Source: JBBRYK01 sp038237665
Lineage (GTDB): Bacteria; Actinomycetota; Thermoleophilia; Gaiellales; Gaiellaceae
DNA length: 64,000 nucleotides
Reading direction: 5' to 3'
NCBI GenBank assembly: GCA_038237665.1
Contig: JBBRYK010000005.1
Span: forward strand, 1-64,000
Below are positions 26,877 through 35,588 of the stretch, one piece after another (within the stretch, counting starts at the first letter, position 1; every line of letters begins with the position of its first letter). Both the position numbers and the translations under genes were made by a program. The notes beneath the pieces were generated by a model. The model ran no database searches. It saw nothing but the letters and a program-made list of their open reading frames with translations, and was not told the origin of the DNA.

Positions 26877-27542
26877 ATGCGTGACCGCTGGGCAACCTTC
26901 GACTGTTACGGGACGCTGATCGACTGGAACGGCGGCATTGAGCGCCAGCTCGAGCGGCTCTTCGGCGTGCAGGATGCGCCGCGGCTCCTCGCCCGGTTTC
27001 ACGAGCTCGAGCCGCGGGTGCAGACCGAGGCGTACCGCAGCTACCGCGAGGTGTTGACGCTCACGCTCGAGCGGCTCGCCGACGTGGAGAACCTCGCGAT
27101 ACCGGAGGGCGAGGCGGACGCTCTCGCCAAATCGCTGCCGCACTGGGAGCCGTTTCCGGAGGTGCGGCCGGCCCTCGAGGAGCTGCGCCGCCGCGGGTGG
27201 CGCCTCGCGATCCTCTCGAACACCGACCGCGATCTGATCGCCGCCTCGCGTGAGGCGATCGGCGTCCCCTTCGACCGCACGATCGTGGCCGAGGACGTGA
27301 ACTCGTACAAGCCGAGCCACGGCCATTGGGAGGAGTTCTTCGCCCGGACGGGCGCCGACCGCGGAAGTCACGTCCACGTGGCGGCGAGCCTCTTCCACGA
27401 CATTGCCCCGGCGAACGAGCTCGGGCTCCGCTCCGTCTGGATCAACCGGCTGGGCGAGCAGGCGGGCGAGCCGGGTCCAACCAGGGAGCTCGCAGACCTC
27501 TCAAGCTTGCCGGGAGCTCTCGACGAGCTCGTCCCGGCGTGA
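26877..27542 (+). CDS. HAD-superfamily hydrolase, type II haloacid dehalogenase-like
   Basis: A 221-residue HAD protein. The nucleophile is Asp9 in ATFDCYGTLIDW, motif II is LAILSNTDRD, and the Lys motif is in DVNSYKPSHGHW. HVAASLFHDIAPANELG matches 2-haloacid dehalogenase-like members. A helical cap occupies about residues 20-90. The substrate is unknown; such proteins dephosphorylate small metabolites or, less often, dehalogenate. It lies 12 bp after fabF, and its stop is coupled by GTGA to the next gene. Confidence 0.85.
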   Translation: MRDRWATFDCYGTLIDWNGGIERQLERLFGVQDAPRLLARFHELEPRVQTEAYRSYREVLTLTLERLADVENLAIPEGEADALAKSLPHWEPFPEVRPALEELRRRGWRLAILSNTDRDLIAASREAIGVPFDRTIVAEDVNSYKPSHGHWEEFFARTGADRGSHVHVAASLFHDIAPANELGLRSVWINRLGEQAGEPGPTRELADLSSLPGALDELVPA

Positions 27543-28450
27543 GCGACCTCACCATTCGCCATTCCGGGCCCGACGACGCGGCGGCGATCGCCCAGGTGGC
27601 GAACGCACTGTCGACCGCTCTCTACGGCGAGGCTGACGTGACGGCGGAGTTCATCCGGCACTGGTTCGACTTTCCGGACCTGACCTTCTGGGTCGCGGAG
27701 CTCGACGGCCGGGTCGTCGCCCACCTCGACGTCTCGTCCGAAAACCGGGCTCGGTTCGAGACCGACATCCGCGTCCACCCCGAGGTGTGGGGCCGGGGTG
27801 TCGCCGACGCGCTGCTCGACACGGCCGAGGCCTGGGCGCGCGACCGCGCCAAGCCCGACGCCGTCATGCTCACTTATCCCGGGCAGGGCGAGGACGAGCT
27901 GCGCGCCGGGGTCGAGCGGCGGGGCTACCGGCCGGTTCGGCACTTCTTCCGCATGCAGATCGAGCTCGGAGAAGAGCGTGCGGTTGGAGACCCGTCGGGG
28001 ATCGTGCTGCGGCCGTTCGATCAGCAGGCGGACGACGCGACCAGCGTGCACGACGCCCACATGGAGTCGTTTGCGCAGCACTGGGGATTCCGGCACTTCC
28101 CGCTCGAGCAGTGGCGTCAGTACATGCTCGAGGGGCCTCACATCGACCCCTCGCTCTGGAAGCTGGCGGAGGAGGACGGCGAGCTCGCCGGGTTCTCGAT
28201 CAACTCCTGGCATTCATCGGGCGATCCCGCGTTCGGCCACGTCAACGTGCTGGGCGTTCGCTCGCGGTGGCGGCGGCGGGGTATCGGGCTCGCGCTGCTC
28301 GAAAGCTCGTTCGAAGAGTTCCGAAGCCGCGGTGCCACACGGGTCGATCTCGGCGTGGACACGGAGAACGCCACGGGCGCGGTCGGCCTCTACGAGCGCG
28401 CGGGGATGTCCGTCGCGCGGCGGGACGACACCTACGAGCGGGCGCTTTGA
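27539..28450 (+). CDS. Tandem GNAT-family acetyltransferase
   Basis: A 303-residue protein with two GNAT domains. The first (about 5-135) has VHPEVWGRGVADALL. The second (about 155-303) has the clear acetyl-CoA loop SRWRRRGIGLALLESSF and ends in the usual GLYERAGM segment. The two-domain layout resembles mycothiol synthase MshD, but the resemblance is architectural only and the substrate is not known. It starts at GTG 27539 (GTGA overlap) and ends in TTGA shared with the ureohydrolase gene. Confidence 0.85.
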   Translation: MSDLTIRHSGPDDAAAIAQVANALSTALYGEADVTAEFIRHWFDFPDLTFWVAELDGRVVAHLDVSSENRARFETDIRVHPEVWGRGVADALLDTAEAWARDRAKPDAVMLTYPGQGEDELRAGVERRGYRPVRHFFRMQIELGEERAVGDPSGIVLRPFDQQADDATSVHDAHMESFAQHWGFRHFPLEQWRQYMLEGPHIDPSLWKLAEEDGELAGFSINSWHSSGDPAFGHVNVLGVRSRWRRRGIGLALLESSFEEFRSRGATRVDLGVDTENATGAVGLYERAGMSVARRDDTYERAL

Positions 28451-29223
28451 GCCGGTTGCGCGCCAAGTGCCCGGATTGCCGCACGTTCACCGCGGTCGCG
28501 CTCGGCGCCGAGTACCAGTGCCATGCCTGTGGTCGCTCATTCGGAGCCGCGCTCATCCGTGTGCCGCGGGCCTGGGGCACGGGTGGTGAGGCAATGGCCG
28601 ACGCGGCTGGCTTGCCGCTGCCCTATCCCGAGGCGGGTGTCGTCGCCGAGGACTCGCTCACCGAGCAGACGCTCGCGCTCGCGGCCGACCTCCCCGAGCG
28701 GCCCCTGATCCTCGGAGGCTGCTGTTGTGCGCACGTCGGCCCCGTCGAGGGGCTGGCGGCCCGCTACCAACGGATCGCCGTTGTCTGGTTCGACGCGCAC
28801 GGCGACCTGAACACGCCGGAGACGTCTCCATCGGGCAACGCGTGGGGGATGCCACTGCGGATGATCCTCGACTCGGGCGCCGTCGCACCAGAGGATGCGG
28901 TTCTGGTCGGGGCCCGCAACCTCGACCCGCCGGAGGCGGAATTCATCGCCGCGAGCGGCCTGCGCCTGGGTGCAGACGGAATCGAGTGGGCGCTCGAAGG
29001 GACCGCGGGCGTCTATGTCGCTTTCGACTGCGACTCGCTCGAGCCGGGCGAAGTCGTCTCGTTCATGCCGGAGCCGGACGGGATCCCGCTCGCCGAGGCG
29101 GAGGCGATCCTGGCCGACCTGCGCGACCGGGCGACCGTCTTGGGCGCGGGTTTCTCCGGCCTCCGTCCGGATCCGGCGAACCTCGAGCCGGTGACGAGGC
29201 TGTGCACTGCCCTGGGCCTGTAA
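28447..29223 (+). CDS. Zinc-ribbon ureohydrolase (arginase/agmatinase superfamily)
   Basis: A 258-residue protein starting at TTG 28447 (TTGA overlap). Residues 8-28 form a zinc ribbon (CPDC at 8-11, CHAC at 25-28). From about residue 60 it is an arginase-fold domain. Metal-ligand candidates are His96, then Asp116, His118 and Asp120 (WFDAHGDLNTP), and Asp194 and Asp196 (AFDCDSLEP). The first motif is GGCCCAH (90-96) rather than the usual GGDHS, so the loop is longer and Cys-rich. The rest of the dinuclear metal site appears kept, but the substrate is not predictable. Confidence 0.8.
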   Translation: MSRLRAKCPDCRTFTAVALGAEYQCHACGRSFGAALIRVPRAWGTGGEAMADAAGLPLPYPEAGVVAEDSLTEQTLALAADLPERPLILGGCCCAHVGPVEGLAARYQRIAVVWFDAHGDLNTPETSPSGNAWGMPLRMILDSGAVAPEDAVLVGARNLDPPEAEFIAASGLRLGADGIEWALEGTAGVYVAFDCDSLEPGEVVSFMPEPDGIPLAEAEAILADLRDRATVLGAGFSGLRPDPANLEPVTRLCTALGL

Positions 29224-29258
29224 CCGGACAGCCGGCACGACAGGTCTAAACTCGCGTC

Positions 29259-30104
29259 GTGGCCGAACCCAAGATCGACGTCCAGGTCGAGCAGCGCGGG
29301 ACGCCTCGAGAGGACGGTTCGAAGCCGCATCCGAACACCTGTCCCTCGTGCGGCTCCCACTATCGCGACGACGAGCTGGAGAAGAACCTCAGGGTCTGTC
29401 CGCACTGCGGGCACCACTTCCCGATGCGAGCGCCGGCCCGGATTGCGCAGCTCGCCGACCCGGGCACGTTCTTCGAGGAGGCCGAGGACGTTCGTTCGGG
29501 CGATCCGCTGGACTTCTTCGACCTGCGCCCCTACGCCGAGCGGCTGGCAGAGGCCGAGGTGTCGACGGGGCTCGGAGAGGCGATCGTGATCGGCCACGCC
29601 GAGCTCGAAGGGAGCCCGTGCCAGCTCGCCGTCATGGACTTCGCGTTCATGGGCGGCTCAATGGGGAGCGCCGTCGGCGAGAAGTTCGTTCGCGCATGCG
29701 AGAGCGCAGCCGACGCGGATGTTCCGCTGATCGCCGTGACGGCGTCGGGGGGAGCGCGGATGCAGGAGGGGATCCTCGCCCTGATGCAGCTGCCGAAGAC
29801 GGTCTGCGCCGTCGAGGACCTGCACGATGCCCAGGTGCCGGTCTTCAGCCTGATGGCCCACCCGACGACGGGCGGCGTGCTCGCGAGCTTCGCGACGCTG
29901 GGTGACGTGTTGATCGCGGAGCCCGGAGCGCTGATGTCGTTCGCCGGCCCGCGGGTCGTCGAGGCGGCGACGCGAGAGAAGCTTCCCGACGACTTCGGAA
30001 CTGCCGAACAGAACTACCGCTTCGGACATATCGACGCCATCGTCCCCAGAGCTGAGCAGCGTTCGTACCTCGGCCGGTTGCTGAGGCTCTTCGCCCGTGG
30101 CTAG
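29259..30104 (+). CDS. accD: Acetyl-CoA carboxylase carboxyltransferase beta subunit
   Basis: A 281-residue AccD that, with AccA, transfers CO2 from biotin to acetyl-CoA to form malonyl-CoA. The N-terminal zinc ribbon has Cys28, Cys31, Cys47 and Cys50 (CPSCGSHY and CPHCGHHF). The crotonase-like core carries FMGGSMGSAVGEK, TASGGARMQEG and SFAGPRVVE. It starts at GTG 29259 and overlaps accA by eight bases (GTGGCTAG). It supplies malonyl-CoA for the fab genes upstream. The separate accD/accA form differs from the fused AccD-type subunits of many actinobacteria. Confidence 0.95.
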   Translation: MAEPKIDVQVEQRGTPREDGSKPHPNTCPSCGSHYRDDELEKNLRVCPHCGHHFPMRAPARIAQLADPGTFFEEAEDVRSGDPLDFFDLRPYAERLAEAEVSTGLGEAIVIGHAELEGSPCQLAVMDFAFMGGSMGSAVGEKFVRACESAADADVPLIAVTASGGARMQEGILALMQLPKTVCAVEDLHDAQVPVFSLMAHPTTGGVLASFATLGDVLIAEPGALMSFAGPRVVEAATREKLPDDFGTAEQNYRFGHIDAIVPRAEQRSYLGRLLRLFARG

Positions 30105-31041
30105 CGACGCCGAGCTCCGGCTTCGGGAGCGGCTGAGCAAGCTCGGGAGCTTGCCGCTTCTGCGTGGAACGCGGGTCAGCGGCGAGGCCAAGCGCCTGCA
30201 GCGGCAGCTCGATCGCATCGCGGCCGAGCCCACCGACGAGGAGATCTGGCACTCCGTCGAGCTCGCACGCCACGTCGACCGTCCGTACACGCTCGACTAC
30301 GTCGAGCGGTTGCTCGAGGACTGGGTCGAGCTGCACGGGGACCGCGGCCGGGACGACGACGAGGCGGTCGTTGCGGGACTCGGGCGCCTTGGCGGGAGAA
30401 CGGTCGCCCTTGTCGGCCACCAGAAGGGGCGCGACATCAAGGAACGTGCACGGCGGAACTTCGGCTCGGCGCATCCCGAGGGATACCGGAAAGGGGCTCG
30501 GATCATGCAGCTCGCCGAGCGGCACGGGTTCCCCCTGATCGCGCTCGTCGACACGCCGGGTGCCTACCCGGGCGTCGCTGCCGAGCAGCACGGCCAGGGC
30601 GGCGCGATCGCGCGCTCGCAGGCCCTGATGGCGCGGCTGACGATTCCGACCGTCGCCTGTGTGATCGGCGAGGGCGGATCGGGAGGAGCCGTCGCCTTCG
30701 CGCTGGCCGACCGCGTCCTGATGCAGGAGAACGCGATGTACTCGGTGATCTCTCCCGAGGGCTGTGCGATGATTCTCTGGCGCGACATGGCCCAGGCCAA
30801 GAAGGCTGCGGCCGCGTTCAAGCCCGATGCGAAGCACTGCCTGGAGCTCGGCGTGATCGACGAGATCGTCCCCGAGCCGCTCGGGGGGGCCCAGAACGAT
30901 GTCGACGAGGCGGCGAGGCTGTTGAAGGAGACCCTCGTGGCCACGCTGGACTCGCTCGACGGGATCCCAGGACAGGAGCTGCGCCGCTCCAGAAGGGCGA
31001 AATTCCGGCGCATGGGCGTGTTCGCGACGCCGGTCGCCTGA
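30097..31041 (+). CDS. accA: Acetyl-CoA carboxylase carboxyltransferase alpha subunit
   Basis: A 314-residue AccA. Core motifs include LHGDRGRDDDEAVVAGLG, LVDTPGAYPG, EQHGQGGAIARS and CVIGEGGSGGAVAFALADR. The GTG start at 30097 lies inside the end of accD, indicating translational coupling and likely 1:1 synthesis. accB (biotin carrier) and accC (biotin carboxylase) are not in the window. The gene is followed by an 86-bp gap before ku. Confidence 0.95.
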   Translation: MASDAELRLRERLSKLGSLPLLRGTRVSGEAKRLQRQLDRIAAEPTDEEIWHSVELARHVDRPYTLDYVERLLEDWVELHGDRGRDDDEAVVAGLGRLGGRTVALVGHQKGRDIKERARRNFGSAHPEGYRKGARIMQLAERHGFPLIALVDTPGAYPGVAAEQHGQGGAIARSQALMARLTIPTVACVIGEGGSGGAVAFALADRVLMQENAMYSVISPEGCAMILWRDMAQAKKAAAAFKPDAKHCLELGVIDEIVPEPLGGAQNDVDEAARLLKETLVATLDSLDGIPGQELRRSRRAKFRRMGVFATPVA

Positions 31042-31048
31042 ATACCTG

Positions 31049-31066
31049 CTATCCACAGCATCCACA
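31049..31066 (+). promoter_or_regulatory. Two abutting DnaA-box-like nonamers upstream of ku
   Basis: The accA-ku gap (31042-31127) contains CTATCCACA (31049-31057) directly followed by GCATCCACA (31058-31066). Each differs from the consensus TTATCCACA by one or two bases. They could be chance, or could bind DnaA at a distance from the origin. A T-rich GCTTTTCCCC stretch follows. No other element is clear in this gap. Confidence 0.35.
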
Positions 31067-31127
31067 GGCTTTTCCCCGGCGCCGCGCGGTGGTTTTCAGG
31101 GCCGGTCCGAGCGGGTAACGGGGTCGC

Positions 31128-31849
31128 ATGCGCTCGATCTGGCGAGGAACCATCTCGTTCGGCCTGGTCAGCGTGCCGGTTCGGATGTACATCGCGACCG
31201 AGTCGAAGGAGCTTCGTTTCCACTTTCTGCACAAGGAGGATCTGCAGCCGATCGGCTACGAGAAGGTGCGCAAGGACACCGGCGAAGCCGTCGATCCCGA
31301 AGACATCGTTCGCGGCTTCGAGGTCGAGAAGGGCCGGTATGTCCCGCTCGACGACGAGGATCTCGATCGCCTCGACATCGAGCTGACGCACTCGATCGAC
31401 ATCTGCGACTTCGTCGACCTCTCGGAGATCGACCCGATCTACTTATCGCAAGGCCTACTACCTGTTCCCCGACGAAGGCGCCGAGAAGCCTTACCGGCTG
31501 CTCGTGCGGGCCCTGGAGGAGACGGCCAAGGTCGGGATCGCCAGCCGACGAGGTTCGAAAGCCGGAGAAGGTCGACGGCAAGGTGCGCCTGCAGAACGCC
31601 GAGGTCGAGATGGCCAAGTCGCTCGTCGAGAACCTGAGCGACCGCTTCCAACCGGAGAAGTACGACGATCGCTACCGGAAGGAGCTCCTGGAGCTGATCC
31701 GGGCGAAGGCAAAGGGGAAGAAGCTGCCGGAGCCGGAGCCTCAGGAGGAAGCGGAGGTCATCGACCTGATGGCCGCGCTCCGCGAGTCGGTGGAGCAGAC
31801 GAAACGGAAGAAGAAGGCGCCGCGCCGCTCTTCGCGTAAAGCTTCGTAG
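31128..31849 (+). pseudogene. ku: Disrupted Ku-family end-binding protein gene
   Basis: Bacterial Ku binds double-strand ends and recruits LigD. Three frames are needed to read it. Residues from MRSIWRGTISFGLVSVPV to SEIDPIY are in the first. One extra T near 31443-31444 shifts to a second reading YRKAYYLFPDEGAEKPY through AKVGIA (about 31541). A further jump with an estimated 28 or so missing residues leads to ADEVRKPEKVDGKVRLQ and on to the normal C-terminus. As written, no full Ku can be made. Either a real decaying gene or errors in the assembly; the missing segment argues against a single base-call error. Confidence 0.88.
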
Positions 31850-34198
31850 GTGAGCCTCAAGGAGTACCGCCGCAAGCGGGACCCGAAGCAGACGCCCGAG
31901 CCGTTCCGGGGCCGGAGGAGCGGCAAGGCGCCGATCTTCGTCGTCCAGCGCCACGATGCCCGCCGGCTGCACTACGACTTCCGGCTCGAGCGGGACGGCG
32001 TCTTGCTGAGCTGGGCGGTGCCGAAGGGCGTTCCGCTCGAGTCCGGCGAGCAGCATCTCGCCGTGCACGTGGAGGACCATCCGCTCGAGTACGCCAAGTT
32101 CGAGGGCGAGATTCCGCAAGGGCAGTACGGGGCGGGAACGGTCGAGATCTGGGACAGCGGCACCTACGAGCTCCTCGAGGAGAAGAAGAACGGAGGCCTC
32201 ACGGTCCGGCTGGACGGAAAGCGGCTCCGGGGAACGTGGGCCCTCGTGCCCGCGAAGCTGTCCGGCGACCCCAGGAACTGGCTGATCTTGAGGAAACGCG
32301 AGGAGAGCGCTCCGGTGCGGCGTCCTCAGGAGTACGCGCCGATGCTCGCGACGTCCGCGCAGGAGGTCCCGAAGGGCGAGGGTTGGCTCTTCGAGGTCAA
32401 GTGGGACGGCTACCGCGCGCTGGCCTACGTCCGCGGTGGCGAGGCGAAGCTGGTCAGCCGAAACGGCAACGACCTGACGGGCCGCTTCCCCACCGTGGCC
32501 AAGGCGACCGAGAAGGCAGTGCGCACGCCGGACTGCGTTCTCGACGGCGAGGTGTGCGCCCTCGACGAGCAGGGTCGCTCCAGCTTCTCGGCCATGCAGC
32601 GGGCGGAGCCGGGCACGCCGATCGTCTACTACGTGTTCGACGTGCTCGAGATCGACGGCGAGCCACTCGTCGATCTTCCGCTGGGCGAACGGCGCAAGCG
32701 GCTCGAGAAGCTGCTCGACCGCCGGAACAAGACCGTGCTGCTCTCAGAGACCTTCGACGACGGCGAAGCCCTGTTCGAGGCAGCGAAGAAGCAGGGCCTC
32801 GAGGGAATCATCGCCAAGCGTGCGGACTCGCGCTATGCGGTCGGCCGGAGGACGCGCGAAGGGCTGAAGATCAAGACGCACGGTCGCCAGGAGTTCATCA
32901 TCGCCGGCTACACGCAGGGCCAGGGTAGGCGCTCCGGGAAATTCGGTTCGCTCGTGCTGGCGGTCAAGCAGGGTGACGAGCTGGTCTATGTCGGCAACGT
33001 CGGCACCGGCTTCAAGGAGCGGGAGATCGACGAGCTGCTCGCCAAGCTGCGGCCGCTCGAGCGGAAGACTCCGCCGTTTCGAAAGGTGCCGAAGCTGCCC
33101 AAGGTCCGGAAGGGCGATGGCGTCTGGGTAGAGCCGAAGCTCGTCTGCGAGGTCGAGTTCGCCGAGTGGACGCACGACGGCCACCTGCGTGCGCCATCCT
33201 TCCAGGGCTTGCGTGAGGACAAAACCCCCGACGAGGTGCGGCGCGAGGAGCCTCTGACCGAAGAGTCGCCACCGGACGAGCCGCTTCCCGAGGTGATCAC
33301 GTCGGGCCGGCGCGTGCTCCGCCTGTCCAACCTCGACAAGCTCTTCTGGCCCGAGGAGAGGGTCACGAAGGGCGACCTGCTCGCGTACTACCGTGCGGTG
33401 GCACCCGTCCTCGTGCCACATCTGAAGGACAGGCCGTTCACCATGAAGCGCTTTCCCGACGGCTGGAAGGGCAAGTTCTTCTTCCAGAAGGACGCGCCCA
33501 GGGGGATCCCGGACTGGATCAAGACGGTGCCGATCATGGTGTCGTCCCGTGAGAAGCCGCGAGAGCGGCGCCGGATCATGGCCCCGCTCGTCAACGACGA
33601 GCTGGCGCTCCTCTGGATGGTGAACATGGGCTGCATCGACATGAACGTGTGGTACTCGCGGATCGACAAGCCGTCGCGGCCGGACTTCGTGCTCTTCGAC
33701 CTCGACCCCTCGCCCGATGTCGGGTTCAAGGAGACGGTTCAGGTGGCGCTGCTCGTCAAGCAGGTGCTGGACGCGCTCGAGCTGTTCAGCTTCGTGAAGA
33801 CGAGCGGCGCCGACGGGATCCACATCCTCGTCCCGATCGCCCGCCGCTACACGTTCGAGGACACCCGTGAGTTCGCCGAGATCATCGCGGGCACGCTGGC
33901 GCGGACCCACCATGGCCTCGTCACGACCGAATGGTCGAAGGCCAAGCGACGCGGCGTCCTGATCGACTCGAACCAGAACGGTGAGGGGAAGACGATCGCC
34001 TCCGTCTACTCGGTGCGTCCCAAGGAGGGCGCGCCCGTCTCGACCCCGCTCCGGTGGGACGAGGTCAACGAGAAGCTGAACCCTGCGATCTACACGATGG
34101 ACGTCGTTCTCGCCCGTGTGCAGCAGTACGGCGACCTTTTCGAAGGCGTGCTGTCCTCGAAGCAGTCCCTGAGCGACGCGCTGAAGCGAGTCCGCTAG
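31850..34198 (+). CDS. ligD: Multifunctional DNA ligase D (PE-ligase-polymerase)
   Basis: A 782-residue NHEJ enzyme with domain order phosphoesterase, ligase, polymerase/primase. The PE domain (about 1-155) has RHDARRLHYDFRLE. The ATP ligase has its adenylation lysine at about 184 (EVKWDGYRAL), LVSRNGNDL, EGIIAKR and the OB-fold. The AEP polymerase domain (about 485-780) has FVLFDLDPSPD. It starts at GTG 31850 directly after the ku stop. All domains look intact although the ku partner is broken. The end shares CTAG with the convergent GNAT gene. Confidence 0.95.
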   Translation: MSLKEYRRKRDPKQTPEPFRGRRSGKAPIFVVQRHDARRLHYDFRLERDGVLLSWAVPKGVPLESGEQHLAVHVEDHPLEYAKFEGEIPQGQYGAGTVEIWDSGTYELLEEKKNGGLTVRLDGKRLRGTWALVPAKLSGDPRNWLILRKREESAPVRRPQEYAPMLATSAQEVPKGEGWLFEVKWDGYRALAYVRGGEAKLVSRNGNDLTGRFPTVAKATEKAVRTPDCVLDGEVCALDEQGRSSFSAMQRAEPGTPIVYYVFDVLEIDGEPLVDLPLGERRKRLEKLLDRRNKTVLLSETFDDGEALFEAAKKQGLEGIIAKRADSRYAVGRRTREGLKIKTHGRQEFIIAGYTQGQGRRSGKFGSLVLAVKQGDELVYVGNVGTGFKEREIDELLAKLRPLERKTPPFRKVPKLPKVRKGDGVWVEPKLVCEVEFAEWTHDGHLRAPSFQGLREDKTPDEVRREEPLTEESPPDEPLPEVITSGRRVLRLSNLDKLFWPEERVTKGDLLAYYRAVAPVLVPHLKDRPFTMKRFPDGWKGKFFFQKDAPRGIPDWIKTVPIMVSSREKPRERRRIMAPLVNDELALLWMVNMGCIDMNVWYSRIDKPSRPDFVLFDLDPSPDVGFKETVQVALLVKQVLDALELFSFVKTSGADGIHILVPIARRYTFEDTREFAEIIAGTLARTHHGLVTTEWSKAKRRGVLIDSNQNGEGKTIASVYSVRPKEGAPVSTPLRWDEVNEKLNPAIYTMDVVLARVQQYGDLFEGVLSSKQSLSDALKRVR

Positions 34199-34827
34199 AG
34201 CCCGAACAGGCGGAGGCAGGGGTCGAGGCCCGCGATCTCGACCTCGATGGGGCAGTGCCAGCGCGCCCGGTCGAGACGAAAGAGCCGTTCGCGCACGGGC
34301 TCGCCACGCGGCGCCACGGTCTTCTCGCCGACCTCGCTGTAGCCGAGCTTTTCCGAGACCCGCACCGAGGCGATGTTGTGCTCGATCGCACCGGACGCGA
34401 CCGCCGTGGCGCCGAGACCGCGGAAGGCGAGCTCGATCACCGCCGCCCGCATCTCCGTGCCGAGCCCCTGCAGTTGAGACGACTCGCCGAGCCAGGAGCC
34501 GGTGTCGGCGATGCGTGTCTCCGCGAAGCGCTCCGCACGGAGCGACTGCGACCCGATCGGATGCCCTCCGCGGAAGACGATCAGGTTCAACGTCCACTCG
34601 GCGGGATCCCAGGCCGCGAGCCGTTCCGCGTGGTGCGCGACGAACTCCTCCGGGAATTCGGGCAGGTGCGCGCGGTCGGTCCACGGATAGAAGAAGGGCA
34701 TCTCCTCGGGCGGATGGATGCCCGCCTGCGCGACCTGGGCCAGCGCGAACAGCTCGTCGGGGCGGGCAAGGCGGAGCTCGAGCCGCGACGTGCCGAGCCG
34801 AAGCCCGTAAAGCCCGTCCGTCTCCAT
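34195..34827 (-). CDS. GNAT-family N-acetyltransferase (RimJ/RimL-like)
   Basis: A 210-residue single-domain GNAT resembling ribosomal-protein and amino-acid acetyltransferases of the RimJ/RimL type: GSQSLRAERFAETRIADTGSWL, QLQGLGTEMRAAVIELAF (acetyl-CoA loop) and HNIASVRVSEKLGYSEVG. It starts at ATG 34827, sharing one base with the preceding stop (TGATG). A GTG three bases earlier is an alternative. The stop overlaps ligD in the convergent CTAG. The substrate is unknown. Confidence 0.85.
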   Translation of the reverse strand: METDGLYGLRLGTSRLELRLARPDELFALAQVAQAGIHPPEEMPFFYPWTDRAHLPEFPEEFVAHHAERLAAWDPAEWTLNLIVFRGGHPIGSQSLRAERFAETRIADTGSWLGESSQLQGLGTEMRAAVIELAFRGLGATAVASGAIEHNIASVRVSEKLGYSEVGEKTVAPRGEPVRERLFRLDRARWHCPIEVEIAGLDPCLRLFGL

Positions 34828-35588
34828 CACTGGGGCTGGCGGACGAAGTCCCAGATCCGGCCGGCCTCCCTGAAGCCGAGCCTGCGGTAGAGCTCCTTCG
34901 GCCAGTCGTAGGCGTCGGCGACGAGGAAGGTCAGCTCGTGGACCGCGCGCGACTCGGCGAGCGCCCGGGCGACCACCGCCTTGCCGTGCCCTCGCCCGCG
35001 GAACTCCTCGAGGCACATCACGCTCTCGATCTGGCCGACCTTGCCGTCGGAGAAGAGCTCGCAGTACGCGGCGATCCGACCGTCGTCCAGCGCGGCCAGA
35101 TAGCGGACGTCGGCGGCGTCCCGGCGCCTGATCTGGGCCTCGACGAGTTGACGAACGGTCTCGTCGTCGGGTGTGTTCTCCCGGATGCCCTGCCGCCAGA
35201 CGGGCAGGAGCTCGGCGGGTCCGAGCTCGGCCGTCGCGGACGTGTCCACCTGGGCCGGCTCCTCCCGGTGCGGCATGACCAGATACTCGTGCACGACCCA
35301 ACCGCGCCGGGCGAAGTCGGACGAAAGGCGCTCGCCGAGGGCCTCGTCGTCGACCGAGATCTTTCGATGCGCGAGCCTGGCCGCGGCCTGCGCAGACTCG
35401 GCCTCCAGGGCGAGCTCCGTCGCCGTGGCCTCCGCCCCGGCCTCGACGGCGAGGAAGTTCCGGTCCCAGACCCGCGGCAGGCTGTCGCAGAAGTGGGCCA
35501 CGCCGTGCGGTGTTCGCACCAGGCGCTCGGCGGCCCGCTCGTCCATGGCGCGCTGAAAGGCGACGGCGCGCGCGTACCCGTCGCTCAT
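34827..35588 (-). CDS. GNAT-family N-acetyltransferase
   Basis: A 253-residue protein with a divergent N-terminal half (about 1-120) and a C-terminal GNAT domain. The acetyl-CoA loop is in EEFRGRGHGKAVVARAL, followed by DAYDWPKELYRRLGFREAG. It may be a tandem GNAT with a degenerate first domain. The ATG at 35588 overlaps the ndh stop by four bases (ATGA), and its own stop overlaps the next GNAT start, so ndh and the two acetyltransferases form one transcript. No substrate can be named. Confidence 0.82.
   Translation of the reverse strand: MSDGYARAVAFQRAMDERAAERLVRTPHGVAHFCDSLPRVWDRNFLAVEAGAEATATELALEAESAQAAARLAHRKISVDDEALGERLSSDFARRGWVVHEYLVMPHREEPAQVDTSATAELGPAELLPVWRQGIRENTPDDETVRQLVEAQIRRRDAADVRYLAALDDGRIAAYCELFSDGKVGQIESVMCLEEFRGRGHGKAVVARALAESRAVHELTFLVADAYDWPKELYRRLGFREAGRIWDFVRQPQ

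Noticed and set aside
31430..31560. Programmed frameshift in ku
   Set aside because: There is no slippery heptamer, and the second break also lacks a conserved protein segment, so decay or assembly error fits better.
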